From NCBI RefSeq assembly GCF_000689255.1, contig NZ_HG964446.1, forward strand, positions 2,410,057-2,474,056: DNA of 64,000 bases, written 5' to 3'. A program made the translations under genes and the position numbers. The notes under the pieces were generated by a model, which was not told where the DNA came from, searched no databases, and saw nothing but the letters and a program-made list of their open reading frames with translations. Shown here piece by piece: positions 49,194-57,496 of the stretch (the stretch's first letter is position 1; each line of letters starts with the position of its first letter). The stretch comes from Mycobacterium triplex. Lineage in GTDB: Bacteria; Actinomycetota; Actinomycetes; Mycobacteriales; Mycobacteriaceae.

Positions 49194-50726
49194 ATGCCTG
49201 AAGTGATCGAAATTTCGCGCGAGCACAACCCGTTCGCGACGACGGGCGTGACCCGCGATCCTGACGGCATCCCGCGCTACGACGATCTGCCGGCGACGCT
49301 GCTGGACATGCTGGCCGAGCAGGTCGACCGCCATCCCGACGGCGAGGCCGTCGTCGAAGTCGGAGCCGGGCGATTGACCTACCGGCAGCTGTGGGAGCGC
49401 GCCGCGCGGGTCGCCGGTGGATTGCGCGCGGCCGGTGTCGAACCCGGTGACCGTGTCGCAGTGCGCCACCCCGCGGGCATCGACTGGGTGCTGGCGTTTT
49501 GGGGAACCGTGATGTCCGGTGGCGTTGCCGTGGCGGTCAATACGCGGTCGGCGCAGCCGGAGGTCGAGTTCGTGTTGTCCGATTGCGGGGCCCGGGTGGA
49601 TCTGGCCGCGGACGTGCCGCTGCCCGACGGGCAACCGTATGTGGCCGAGGGGCCGGCGCGCACGGACGCGGCCGCGCTGTTCTACACCTCGGGGACCACC
49701 GGCCACCCGAAGGGCGTGCCGACCAGCCACGAGGCGTTCCTCACCAACATCGAGAACGTGCTTCGGTGCCAAGGGTTGTCGAGGGATGTCGGAGCGGGTC
49801 TGCGTACCCTGATCTCGGTGCCGCTGTTCCATGTAACCGGTTGCAACACACAGCTTCTGGTGGCCGCCGCGGTGGGGGGAACGGCGGTGATCCTGCCGGC
49901 GCTGAACCTGGACCAGCTGATCGACTCGCTGCGGGCTGAGCGCATCACGAGCATGGTGACGGTGCCCGCGGTCTACTCGCTATTGTTGCGGCACAAGGAA
50001 TTCGCAAACCTCGATGTGTCCGGTGTGCGCTGGGTGGGCTACGGTGGAGCGCCCATCGCGCCGTCGCTGGTGGGTTCGGTGAAAGACGCGTTCCCGCACG
50101 CCACGGTGTTCAACGGTTACGGCATGACCGAGTCCGCCTCGTTGATGACCGTGCTGCCCGACTCCGACGCTATCGACCACGCCGACTCGGTGGGGTACGC
50201 CGTCCCCTCGGTGGACCTCGGCGTGATCGCCGGCGGAGGCGACGCGGGCGTCGGGGAGTTGGTGGCGCGCGGGGCCAATCTGACTGCCGGATACTGGAAC
50301 CGGCCGCAGGCCACCCGGGCCACCATCGTGGACGGCTGGCTGCACACCGGCGACGTGGTTCGGGTCGACGCCGCGGGCCGGGTGCACATCGTCGACCGGC
50401 TCAAGGACATCATCAACCGCGGCGGCGAAAACGTCTCCAGCGTCGAGGTCGAGGCGGTGCTGCTGGCCGCGCCCAACGTCGCGGATGCGTGCGTGCTGGC
50501 GGTGCCCGACGAGGTCATGGGGGAGAAGGTCGGCGCCGTACTGTTCGGCGGGGCAGCGCAGATCGACGTGCCGGCCGTACTCGAGCACTGCCGCGGGCAG
50601 CTCGCCGACTTCAAGATCCCGCAATACGTCACGGTGGCAGCAGAACCATTGCCGCGCAACGCCGGTGGCAAACTCCTCAAGGCCAGGCTTCGGGGCGAGG
50701 TGCAGTGGGGTGACGCGCTGCGATGA
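49194..50726 (+). CDS. Acyl-CoA synthetase (FadD-type adenylate-forming enzyme)
   Basis: A 510-residue ANL-superfamily ligase that activates a carboxylic acid to acyl-CoA. The P-loop is FYTSGTTGHPKGVPTSH, motif A5 FNGYGMTESA, then GWLHTGDVVR, IVDRLKDIINRGGENVSSVE and the C-terminal catalytic lysine in PRNAGGKLLKARL. An AAGGAC ribosome site lies 7 bases before the ATG. The last 4 bases overlap the start of the acyl-CoA carboxylase, so its product is the likely carboxylase substrate (inference). Confidence 0.93.
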   Translation: MPEVIEISREHNPFATTGVTRDPDGIPRYDDLPATLLDMLAEQVDRHPDGEAVVEVGAGRLTYRQLWERAARVAGGLRAAGVEPGDRVAVRHPAGIDWVLAFWGTVMSGGVAVAVNTRSAQPEVEFVLSDCGARVDLAADVPLPDGQPYVAEGPARTDAAALFYTSGTTGHPKGVPTSHEAFLTNIENVLRCQGLSRDVGAGLRTLISVPLFHVTGCNTQLLVAAAVGGTAVILPALNLDQLIDSLRAERITSMVTVPAVYSLLLRHKEFANLDVSGVRWVGYGGAPIAPSLVGSVKDAFPHATVFNGYGMTESASLMTVLPDSDAIDHADSVGYAVPSVDLGVIAGGGDAGVGELVARGANLTAGYWNRPQATRATIVDGWLHTGDVVRVDAAGRVHIVDRLKDIINRGGENVSSVEVEAVLLAAPNVADACVLAVPDEVMGEKVGAVLFGGAAQIDVPAVLEHCRGQLADFKIPQYVTVAAEPLPRNAGGKLLKARLRGEVQWGDALR

Positions 50727-53700
50727 CCACGACCTTGCTGATCGCCAACCGCGGCGAGATTGCTCTTCGGATCATCCGCACCGCAACGGAATTGGGCATG
50801 CAGACGGTCGCGGTCTACGCCGAGGACGACGCCGAGAGCCCGCACGTTCATGCGGCGGACGAAGCGATCGGCCTGCCCGGCAGCGGTCCCGACGCCTACC
50901 TGGATCAGTCCTCGATCCTGGCGGCGGCGAAAAACGCCGGGGCGCAGCTGATTCACCCGGGCTACGGCTTTCTCGCGGAGAACGCCGATTTCGCGCGTGC
51001 GTGCGCAACCGCCGGGCACACGTTCGTGGGGCCGGATGCCGCTGTGCTCGAGACGGTCGGTAACAAGTCCACGGCGCGCGCCGCCGCGGTCGCCGCGGGG
51101 GTGCCGGTGCTGCCGGCCACCGCAGGGCCCAGCAGCATCGAGGATGTCCGCGCATTCTTCGCCGCCCACGACGGGGCCATCATGATCAAGGCGCTGGCCG
51201 GCGGGGGCGGGCGCGGTATGCGCCGAGTGGACAGCGCCGACCAGATCGACAACGCCTACCGCCAGTGCGCCGCCGAGGCGCAACTGGGATTCGGCAATCC
51301 CGCCGTGTTCGCCGAGGCGCTGCTTGACGACGCCCGCCATATCGAGGTGCAGATCGTCGCGGCGCCGGCCGGGCCCCGAACGCATGCGCTTGCCCTGGGC
51401 GACCGCGACTGCAGCATCCAGCGCCGCTACCAGAAGCTCGTCGAAATAGCACCGGCGCAAGGGCTTTCGGATTCCCTGCGTCGCGAGCTGCACCTGGCCG
51501 CGGCCCGGTTGTGCGGCAGAGCGGGCCTGCGCGGGCTGGCCACCGTCGAATTCCTGGTTGCCGGTGAGACGTTCGTCTTCCTCGAGATCAACCCGCGCAT
51601 CCAGGTCGAGCACACGATCACCGAAGAGACCACCGGGGTGGATTTGGTGGCCGCCCAGCTCGCGATCGCCGGCGGCGCGTCCTACTACCAGCTGGGGTTG
51701 CCGTCCGGAATCGCTTCTGACGGTGAGGAAGTCATCGGCGAGCCCGCCGCGCGGCGCGGCATCGCGATACAGGCCCGCGTCAACACGGAGACCATGACCG
51801 CGGACGGGACGGTGGTGCCCGCGGCGGGCACCCTGACGGTGTTCTCGCCGCCGAGCGGTCCGGGAGTGCGCGTCGACACCTTCGGCCGGACGGGGTTGGC
51901 GTTGACTGCGCGCTACGACTCGCTGCTGGCCAAGGTCGTCACCCACGTCCGCGGGCCGTCGCTGCAGGCGGCGCTGCGCAAGTCGCGCACCGCGCTGGGC
52001 GAGTTCGGCATCGAGGGTGTGCGCACGAACCTCAGTTTTCTGCAGGAGCTGTTGTCCGACAGCCAGATCCAGTTGGGTGTGGTGACGACCGGCTTCCTCG
52101 ACGCGAAGCTGCCCGAGCTGGCGGCCGCGGCGCTGACGCACGAGCATGACACCCGGGTGGTGCCGGTCGAGCTGTATCCCGGTGAGGAGGCGCTGCGCGC
52201 CCAGCTGGCCGGAACCGTGGTGGAGGTGACCCCCGAGGGCACCGAGGTATCGCCCGGCGACCAGCTGGTCGTGCTGGAAGCAATGAAAATGCAGCACGTG
52301 CTCGTCGCGCCGGATGCGCTACGCACGCTCCGCAATCTCGTGACACCGGGTCAGGTCGTGGGGACCGGGGACCCGCTGGTCGTCTTCGCCCGCACCGGCG
52401 CCGGCGTGGGCGGCGAGTCCTGTGTTCCCGCAATCGATCTCGACCAGCCGCGTGCCGACCTGGACGAGGTCCGGCGCCGGCATCTGCTCACGCTCGACGA
52501 GGGCCGGGTAGCGGCGGTCGCCAAGCGGCACCAGCAGGGGCGCCGCACCGCCCGGGAGAACATCGCCGACCTGGTCGACGACGGCAGCTTCGTCGAGTAC
52601 GGCGCGCTGGCCATCGCCGCCCAACGCAGCCGGCGCTCGGACGAGGATCTGATCGCCAACACACCGGCCGACGGACTGGTCGCCGGCTTGGCGACCATCG
52701 GCGCCGACCGGTTCGGGCGGGCGGCGGCCGAGGCGGTCGTGGTGTCCTACGACTACACCGTGCTCGCCGGAACGCAGGGCATGCGCAACCATGCCAAGAC
52801 CGACCGCGTCTTCGACATGGCCGGCCGAAAAGGCTTGCCGGTGGTGCTGTTTGCCGAAGGCGGTGGCGGACGGCCCGGCGACACCGACGTCGGCGGCGCC
52901 GCCGGGCTGGACGTGCCGACCTTTCGGGTGCTGGCCGGGCTGCGCGGTCGGGTGCCGCTGGTGTCCATCGTCTCCGGGCGTTGCTTCGCCGGCAATGCCG
53001 CGTTGGCCGGGGTGTGCGATGTGATCATCGCGACGCCGGACGCCAACATCGGGATGGGCGGGCCGGCGATGATCGAGGGCGGCGGGCTCGGGGTGTATCC
53101 GCCCGAGGCGATCGGCCCGATCGACGTGCAGCGGCACAACGGGGTGGTGAGCCTGGTCGCGCGGGACGAGGCGCACGCGGTGTCGCTGGCCAAGCAGTAT
53201 CTGTCGTACTTTCAGGGCAGCATCGGCGACTGGGCGGCGCCCGAGCCGCGGCTGGCCCGACATGTGGTGCCGGAGAACCGGTTACGCGCCTACGACGTGC
53301 GCCGGGCGATCGAGGCGATCGTCGACGTCGGCTCCGTCCTCGAGCTGAGCCCCGACTACGGCGTCGGGATCGTCACCGCACTGGTGCGGGTAGAGGGCGT
53401 GGCGTACGGGTTGCTGGCCAACAGCAGCCACCATCTGGGCGGGGCGATCGACGCGGAGGCCGCCGACAAGGCCGGCGACTTCCTCACCCTGTGTGAATCG
53501 TTCCGGCTGCCGGTCATTTCGTTGTGCGATACACCGGGATTCATGGTCGGGCCGGACGCGGAAAAGCAAGCCGCGGTCCGCCGGTTCGGCCGGATGTTCG
53601 TGCTGGGCGCGCGGCTGACGGTGCCGCTGGGAATGATCATCTTGCGCAAGGGCTACGGCCTGGGCGCAATGGCCATGGCGGGGGGTTCTTTTCACGCCCC

Positions 53701-53950
53701 GCAGTTCACCGTCGCCTGGCCGACGGGGGAGATCGGCGGCATGGGGCTGGAAGGCGCGGTGCGGCTCGGCTTCAGCAAGGAGCTGGCCGCGGCAGCCTCT
53801 CCCGCCGAACGCGAGCAGCTATTCGAGAAGCTGGTGGCGGCGGCCTACCAACACGGTAAGGCGCTTCGGGCCGCCACGACGTTCGAACTCGATGACGTGA
53901 TCGACCCCTCAGACTCCCGGGCCTGGATCACCAGGCTGGCGAGAGTCTGA
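50723..53950 (+). CDS. Single-chain long-chain acyl-CoA carboxylase (LCC-like)
   Basis: One 1075-residue chain holding all parts of a biotin-dependent acyl-CoA carboxylase. Residues 1-450 are biotin carboxylase (LLIANRGEIALRIIR, KALAGGGGRGMR, FLEINPRIQVEH). A linker is followed by BCCP with biotinyl Lys522 in LEAMKMQH. Residues from about 580 are carboxyltransferase (RENIADLVDDGSFVEYG, the oxyanion loop of GRCFAGNAAL, and FTVAWPTGEIGGMGLEGAV). This order matches LCC, structurally characterised from M. avium subsp. paratuberculosis, rather than the separate AccA/AccD subunits used for malonyl-CoA. ATGA overlap with fadD. Confidence 0.93.
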   Translation: MTTTLLIANRGEIALRIIRTATELGMQTVAVYAEDDAESPHVHAADEAIGLPGSGPDAYLDQSSILAAAKNAGAQLIHPGYGFLAENADFARACATAGHTFVGPDAAVLETVGNKSTARAAAVAAGVPVLPATAGPSSIEDVRAFFAAHDGAIMIKALAGGGGRGMRRVDSADQIDNAYRQCAAEAQLGFGNPAVFAEALLDDARHIEVQIVAAPAGPRTHALALGDRDCSIQRRYQKLVEIAPAQGLSDSLRRELHLAAARLCGRAGLRGLATVEFLVAGETFVFLEINPRIQVEHTITEETTGVDLVAAQLAIAGGASYYQLGLPSGIASDGEEVIGEPAARRGIAIQARVNTETMTADGTVVPAAGTLTVFSPPSGPGVRVDTFGRTGLALTARYDSLLAKVVTHVRGPSLQAALRKSRTALGEFGIEGVRTNLSFLQELLSDSQIQLGVVTTGFLDAKLPELAAAALTHEHDTRVVPVELYPGEEALRAQLAGTVVEVTPEGTEVSPGDQLVVLEAMKMQHVLVAPDALRTLRNLVTPGQVVGTGDPLVVFARTGAGVGGESCVPAIDLDQPRADLDEVRRRHLLTLDEGRVAAVAKRHQQGRRTARENIADLVDDGSFVEYGALAIAAQRSRRSDEDLIANTPADGLVAGLATIGADRFGRAAAEAVVVSYDYTVLAGTQGMRNHAKTDRVFDMAGRKGLPVVLFAEGGGGRPGDTDVGGAAGLDVPTFRVLAGLRGRVPLVSIVSGRCFAGNAALAGVCDVIIATPDANIGMGGPAMIEGGGLGVYPPEAIGPIDVQRHNGVVSLVARDEAHAVSLAKQYLSYFQGSIGDWAAPEPRLARHVVPENRLRAYDVRRAIEAIVDVGSVLELSPDYGVGIVTALVRVEGVAYGLLANSSHHLGGAIDAEAADKAGDFLTLCESFRLPVISLCDTPGFMVGPDAEKQAAVRRFGRMFVLGARLTVPLGMIILRKGYGLGAMAMAGGSFHAPQFTVAWPTGEIGGMGLEGAVRLGFSKELAAAASPAEREQLFEKLVAAAYQHGKALRAATTFELDDVIDPSDSRAWITRLARV

Positions 53951-53971
53951 TAGGGCCGTGCCGGAGGGGAA

Positions 53972-54322
53972 TCAGGCGTGGCCGGATCCGCAGCCAACGC
54001 CTGGCAGACATCCAGTACCGCCCGGGACGCCACCCGGGCCGGCGTTCTGGCCGCCGGAGCCACAGCCGACGCCCGGGATGCAGCCGGTGCCGCCCGGCCC
54101 GCCACCCGGCCCGTTGTTCTGGCCGCCGGATCCGCAGTTGCCATTGGCGTCGCAGCCGCCGCCACCCGGGTCGTCCTTGAAGACGACGTGGGTGGGCGCC
54201 GGGCTCGTCATTGCCGGGGCGGTCGCAAAACTATCCGCAGCGGCCATCGGTGCAGCAGCGATCGCAGCAGCAACGGCGCCGCCGATCACCAGTGGTTTCA
54301 GGAGGGTCAATTTCGCTAACAT
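53972..54322 (-). CDS. Small secreted Cys/Gly-repeat protein
   Basis: A 116-residue protein. The signal peptide core is LVIGGAVAAAIAAAP with an AAA|DS-type cleavage near residue 29. From residue 57 the mature protein is built of Gly/Pro/Asn/Cys repeats: CGSGGQNNGPGG then GPGGTGCIPGVG, repeated as CGSGGQNAGPGG and VPGGTGCLPGVG, and a partial CGSGHA. The 24-residue unit (72 bp) gives six regularly spaced cysteines. It is neither PE nor PPE. ATG at 54322; ribosome site weak. Function unknown. Divergent from fabG5 and convergent with the carboxylase gene (21 bases). Confidence 0.72.
   Translation of the reverse strand: MLAKLTLLKPLVIGGAVAAAIAAAPMAAADSFATAPAMTSPAPTHVVFKDDPGGGGCDANGNCGSGGQNNGPGGGPGGTGCIPGVGCGSGGQNAGPGGVPGGTGCLPGVGCGSGHA
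53975..54154. repeat. 72-bp tandem repeat encoding the Cys/Gly units
   Basis: About two and a quarter copies of a 72-bp unit within the 3' half of the secreted-protein gene, seen as the repeated 24-residue block; the copies differ at a few bases that mostly alter single residues (N/A, G/V, I/L). Confidence 0.6.
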
Positions 54323-54373
54323 GCGACTCGCATACCACGCACGCGTGCGGACAAAACCTCTCCGGAAAAGATT

Positions 54374-54383
54374 GATTGCAATC
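54374..54383. promoter_or_regulatory. Palindrome in the fabG5 / secreted protein divergent region
   Basis: GATTGCAATC is a perfect 10-bp palindrome in the AT-richer 114-base gap between the two divergent genes. A possible operator; no cognate regulator is next door. Confidence 0.22.
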
Positions 54384-54436
54384 GACTTGCTCCGCCAGCG
54401 AACTCCGGGTCCCCACAAAACAAAAGGTGTACAACG

Positions 54437-55219
54437 ATGACCACACTGGATTTGACCGGCCGTACTGCGATTGTCACGGGGGCCTCGCGCGGAATAGGTT
54501 TGGCGATCTCGCAGCAGCTGGCGGCCGCGGGCGCCAATGTGGTGCTGACCGCGCGCAAACAGGAAGCAGCGGATGCGGCCGCGGCGCAAGTCGGGGAACG
54601 GGCCCTGGGTGTCGGCGCTCACGCGGTCGACGAGGACGCCGCGCGCAGCTGCGTGGCGCTCACGCTGGAAAAGTTCGGCAGCGTGGACATTTTGATCAAC
54701 AACGCCGGCACCAACCCGGCGTACGGCCCGCTGATCGATCAGGATCACGCGCGATTCACCAAAATCTTCGAGGTCAATCTGTGGGCGCCGTTGCTGTGGA
54801 CATCCCTGGTAGTCAAAGCATGGATGGGCGAGCACGGTGGCGCGATCGTCAACACCGCCTCCATCGGCGGCCTGCATCAATCCCCGGCGATGGGGATGTA
54901 CAACGCCACCAAGGCCGCGCTGATCCACGTCACCAAACAACTGGCCCTGGAACTGTCGCCACGTGTCCGGGTCAACGCGATCGCACCGGGAGTCGTTCGC
55001 ACCAGATTGGCCGAGGCGCTGTGGAAGGACCACGAAGATCCGCTGGCGTCGCAGATCGCGCTCGGTCGCATCGGCGAGCCCGTCGACGTGGCCAACGCGG
55101 TGGCGTTCCTGGTTTCCGACGCGGCGAGCTGGATCACCGGGGAGACGATGGTCATCGACGGCGGTCTGCTGCTCGGCGGTGCGCAGGGCTTCCAGATGCG
55201 GCCCGAGGGCAAACCATGA
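54437..55219 (+). CDS. fabG5: Short-chain dehydrogenase/reductase FabG5 (Rv2766c-like)
   Basis: A 260-residue SDR, same length as I recall for Rv2766c. NAD(P)-binding VTGASRGIGLAI, structural NNAGTNPAYG, catalytic Ser in NTASIGGL and Tyr/Lys in MYNATKAALI; C-terminal ITGETMVIDGG. It probably oxidises or reduces a 3-hydroxy/3-oxoacyl substrate. AAAGGTG lies about 9 bases before the ATG. ATGA overlap with the next gene links it to two acyl-CoA dehydrogenase subunits, which suggests a beta-oxidation set. Confidence 0.94.
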   Translation: MTTLDLTGRTAIVTGASRGIGLAISQQLAAAGANVVLTARKQEAADAAAAQVGERALGVGAHAVDEDAARSCVALTLEKFGSVDILINNAGTNPAYGPLIDQDHARFTKIFEVNLWAPLLWTSLVVKAWMGEHGGAIVNTASIGGLHQSPAMGMYNATKAALIHVTKQLALELSPRVRVNAIAPGVVRTRLAEALWKDHEDPLASQIALGRIGEPVDVANAVAFLVSDAASWITGETMVIDGGLLLGGAQGFQMRPEGKP

Positions 55220-56397
55220 GTACCGCAGATCTCGATGCCCGGATACGGGCGCTGCTGGACCAATACGACCCGGCGACCACCGAGCCGCGGGAATTCCTTG
55301 GCGCGCAATACGATGCGGGCCTGGCCTGGGTGCACCTACCGCAGGGGTTCGGCGGCCTGGGCCTGCCGCGCAAAGCCCAGGAGCGGGTCGACGCGCAGCT
55401 CGCCGCGGCCGGTGCACCGGTGGGCGGCACCGTGAAGAACTACATCGGCATGGGCATGGCGGCGCCGACCATCGCGGCGTTCGGAACCGACGAACAGAAG
55501 CGAAAGTTCTTGCGCCCGTTGTTCACCGGTGAACAGATCTATTGCCAGTTGTTCAGCGAGCCGGGTGCCGGGTCGGACCTGGCCGGGGTGTCCACCCGCG
55601 CCGTTCGCGACGGCGACGACTGGATCGTCAACGGGCAGAAGGTGTGGACGTCGCAGGCCCAGAACGCCCAGATGGCCATCCTGGTTGCCCGCACCGACCC
55701 GACGGTGCCCAAACACGCCGGCCTGACCTACTTTCTGTGCGACGTGACCCAACCCGGTGTCGAGATCCGGCCGCTGCGCCAGATCACCGGCGAGGCCGAG
55801 TTCAACGAGGTGTTCCTCACCGATGCGCGGGTGCCCGACGCCAATCGGCTCGGCCCCGAGGGCGGCGGCTGGCGGGTCGCCACCACCACGCTGAACAACG
55901 AGCGCGTCGCGATCGGCTCCCGCTCCGGTGTGCCCCGCGAAAGCGGCCACATCGGCAAGGTCGCCACCGCGTGGCGACACGATCCCACACTGCGTAATCC
56001 CGCGATGCACGACGAGCTGATGCGGTTGTGGGTCGAGGCGGAGGTGTTGCGGCTCGCCGGCGAACGGTTGGGGCAGCAGGCCAGCACCGGCCAGCCAGGG
56101 CCGGAGGGGGCGGGCATGAAGATCGCCTTTGCGACGCTGGCGCAAGCGATTTCGGGATTCGAGATCGAAATGCACGCCGAGGCGGGACTGTGTTACGACG
56201 ACTGGACCATGCGCCGGCCCGAGACGGTCGACCTGGTCGGCCGCGGACCCGGCTACCGGTATCTGCGCGCGCGCGGGAACTCGATCGAGGGTGGCACCTC
56301 GGAGATCTTGCGCAACACCATCTCCGAGCGGATTCTCGGCCTGCCCGGCGAACACCGCGTCGACAAGGACGTCGCGTGGAAGGACCTGGATCGATGA
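55216..56397 (+). CDS. Acyl-CoA dehydrogenase, catalytic subunit of a FadE pair
   Basis: A 393-residue acyl-CoA dehydrogenase. FAD-site segments QLFSEPGAGSDLAG and WIVNGQKVWTSQAQ; the catalytic base Glu358 is in SIEGGTSEILRN. It overlaps fabG5 and the next fadE by 4 bases each. Adjacent paired FadEs in mycobacteria (for example those of sterol side-chain breakdown) form alpha2beta2 enzymes in which only one subunit carries the glutamate; this is that subunit. Substrate unknown; no counterpart at this locus in H37Rv that I recall. Confidence 0.92.
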   Translation: MSTADLDARIRALLDQYDPATTEPREFLGAQYDAGLAWVHLPQGFGGLGLPRKAQERVDAQLAAAGAPVGGTVKNYIGMGMAAPTIAAFGTDEQKRKFLRPLFTGEQIYCQLFSEPGAGSDLAGVSTRAVRDGDDWIVNGQKVWTSQAQNAQMAILVARTDPTVPKHAGLTYFLCDVTQPGVEIRPLRQITGEAEFNEVFLTDARVPDANRLGPEGGGWRVATTTLNNERVAIGSRSGVPRESGHIGKVATAWRHDPTLRNPAMHDELMRLWVEAEVLRLAGERLGQQASTGQPGPEGAGMKIAFATLAQAISGFEIEMHAEAGLCYDDWTMRRPETVDLVGRGPGYRYLRARGNSIEGGTSEILRNTISERILGLPGEHRVDKDVAWKDLDR

Positions 56398-57491
56398 GCA
56401 TCGGGGACTTGCTGTACTCCGACACCGAGGACGCCCTGCGGGACAGCGTTCGTCACCTGTTCGCCGACCGGTGCCTACCCGAAGTCCTCAACCGGGCTTA
56501 CGACCCTGAGCCACAAGACTTTTCCGATGTGTGGCGGCGACTGGCCGGTGAGCTGGGGGTCGCGGGTCTGTTGGTGCCGGAATCGCTGGGCGGGGCCGGC
56601 GCGAGTGCCCGCGAGGCCGCCGTCGTGATGGAGGAGATCGGCCGCGCCGTCGCGCCGGTGCCGTTTTTGTCCAGCGCGGTGCTCGCCACGGTCGCGCTGG
56701 CGCGGGCCGGCGAGACCGAAACCCTGTCGGCGCTCGCGCAAGGCGACCTCACCGCGGCGTTGGCGGTGCCGCTGTCCACCGCGCCCGGCGATCCGGTCGC
56801 GGGGGTGAGCAGCGGTGCCGACGGCTTGAGCGGAGCGGTCAGCAGCGTCGCCGGCGCCGCCGAAGCCGACGTGTTGGTGGTGCCGGTTGCGGGCGCCGAC
56901 GGCCTCGAACTGCACACCGTGTCCGCCACCGCGGCGGGGGTTCAGGTGTCACCGCTGCTGGCCCTGGATATGACGAGACCGCTTGCGAATATCCAGTTTT
57001 CGGCAGCGCCGTCGACCTCTGTCGGTCCGGGGCAGGACGCGGTGGCCGCCGCGCTGGAGGCCGGTGCGGCGCTGCTGGCCTCCGAGCAGCTCGGGGTGGC
57101 GCAGTGGTGTTTCGACACCACGCTGGCCTACGCCAAGCAGCGCAAGCAGTTCGGCCGCGCGATCGGGTCCTATCAGGCGATCAAGCACCGGTTGGCGGAC
57201 CTGTGGTTCGAGGTCGGTGCGGCGACGGCGGCGGCGCGCCATGCCGCCGATACCCGCGCTCGGGAAGACCCGGACGCGAGCATCGCCGCGGCCGTCGCGC
57301 AGGCCTACTGCAGCGACGTCGCGGTGCACGCCGCCGAGGAGTGCGTGCAGCTGCACGGCGGCATCGGCATGACGTGGGAGTATCCGGCGCACCTGTACCT
57401 CAAGCGGGCCAAGAGCGATCAGCTGGCGTTCGGCACTGCCTACCGTCATCGGGCCCGGCTGGCCGGGCTGGTCGACCTGCCGGTGTCGTAA
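56394..57491 (+). CDS. Acyl-CoA dehydrogenase, non-catalytic partner subunit of a FadE pair
   Basis: A 365-residue acyl-CoA dehydrogenase-fold protein: N-terminal helical domain with PESLGGAGASAREAAVVMEE, a degenerate Ala/Gly-rich middle domain (no SEPxAGSD motif) and C-terminal KQRKQFGRAIGSYQAIKHRL and LHGGIGMTWEYP. At the position of the catalytic Glu the sequence runs into HLYLKRAKSD, so no base is present. These losses fit the partner subunit of an alpha2beta2 dehydrogenase with the upstream protein, to which it is coupled by ATGA. Confidence 0.88.
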   Translation: MSIGDLLYSDTEDALRDSVRHLFADRCLPEVLNRAYDPEPQDFSDVWRRLAGELGVAGLLVPESLGGAGASAREAAVVMEEIGRAVAPVPFLSSAVLATVALARAGETETLSALAQGDLTAALAVPLSTAPGDPVAGVSSGADGLSGAVSSVAGAAEADVLVVPVAGADGLELHTVSATAAGVQVSPLLALDMTRPLANIQFSAAPSTSVGPGQDAVAAALEAGAALLASEQLGVAQWCFDTTLAYAKQRKQFGRAIGSYQAIKHRLADLWFEVGAATAAARHAADTRAREDPDASIAAAVAQAYCSDVAVHAAEECVQLHGGIGMTWEYPAHLYLKRAKSDQLAFGTAYRHRARLAGLVDLPVS

Positions 57492-57496
57492 TAGCC

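Noticed and set aside
53975..54154. 72-bp repeat as a minisatellite or CRISPR
   Set aside because: The repeats are in frame, begin inside a coding region with a signal peptide, and vary by single residues, so they are protein repeats.
53958..54440. Plus-strand Pro-rich frame opposite the Cys/Gly protein gene
   Set aside because: No signal peptide, no ribosome site, and it runs into fabG5. The minus strand has a clear signal peptide and regular Cys spacing.
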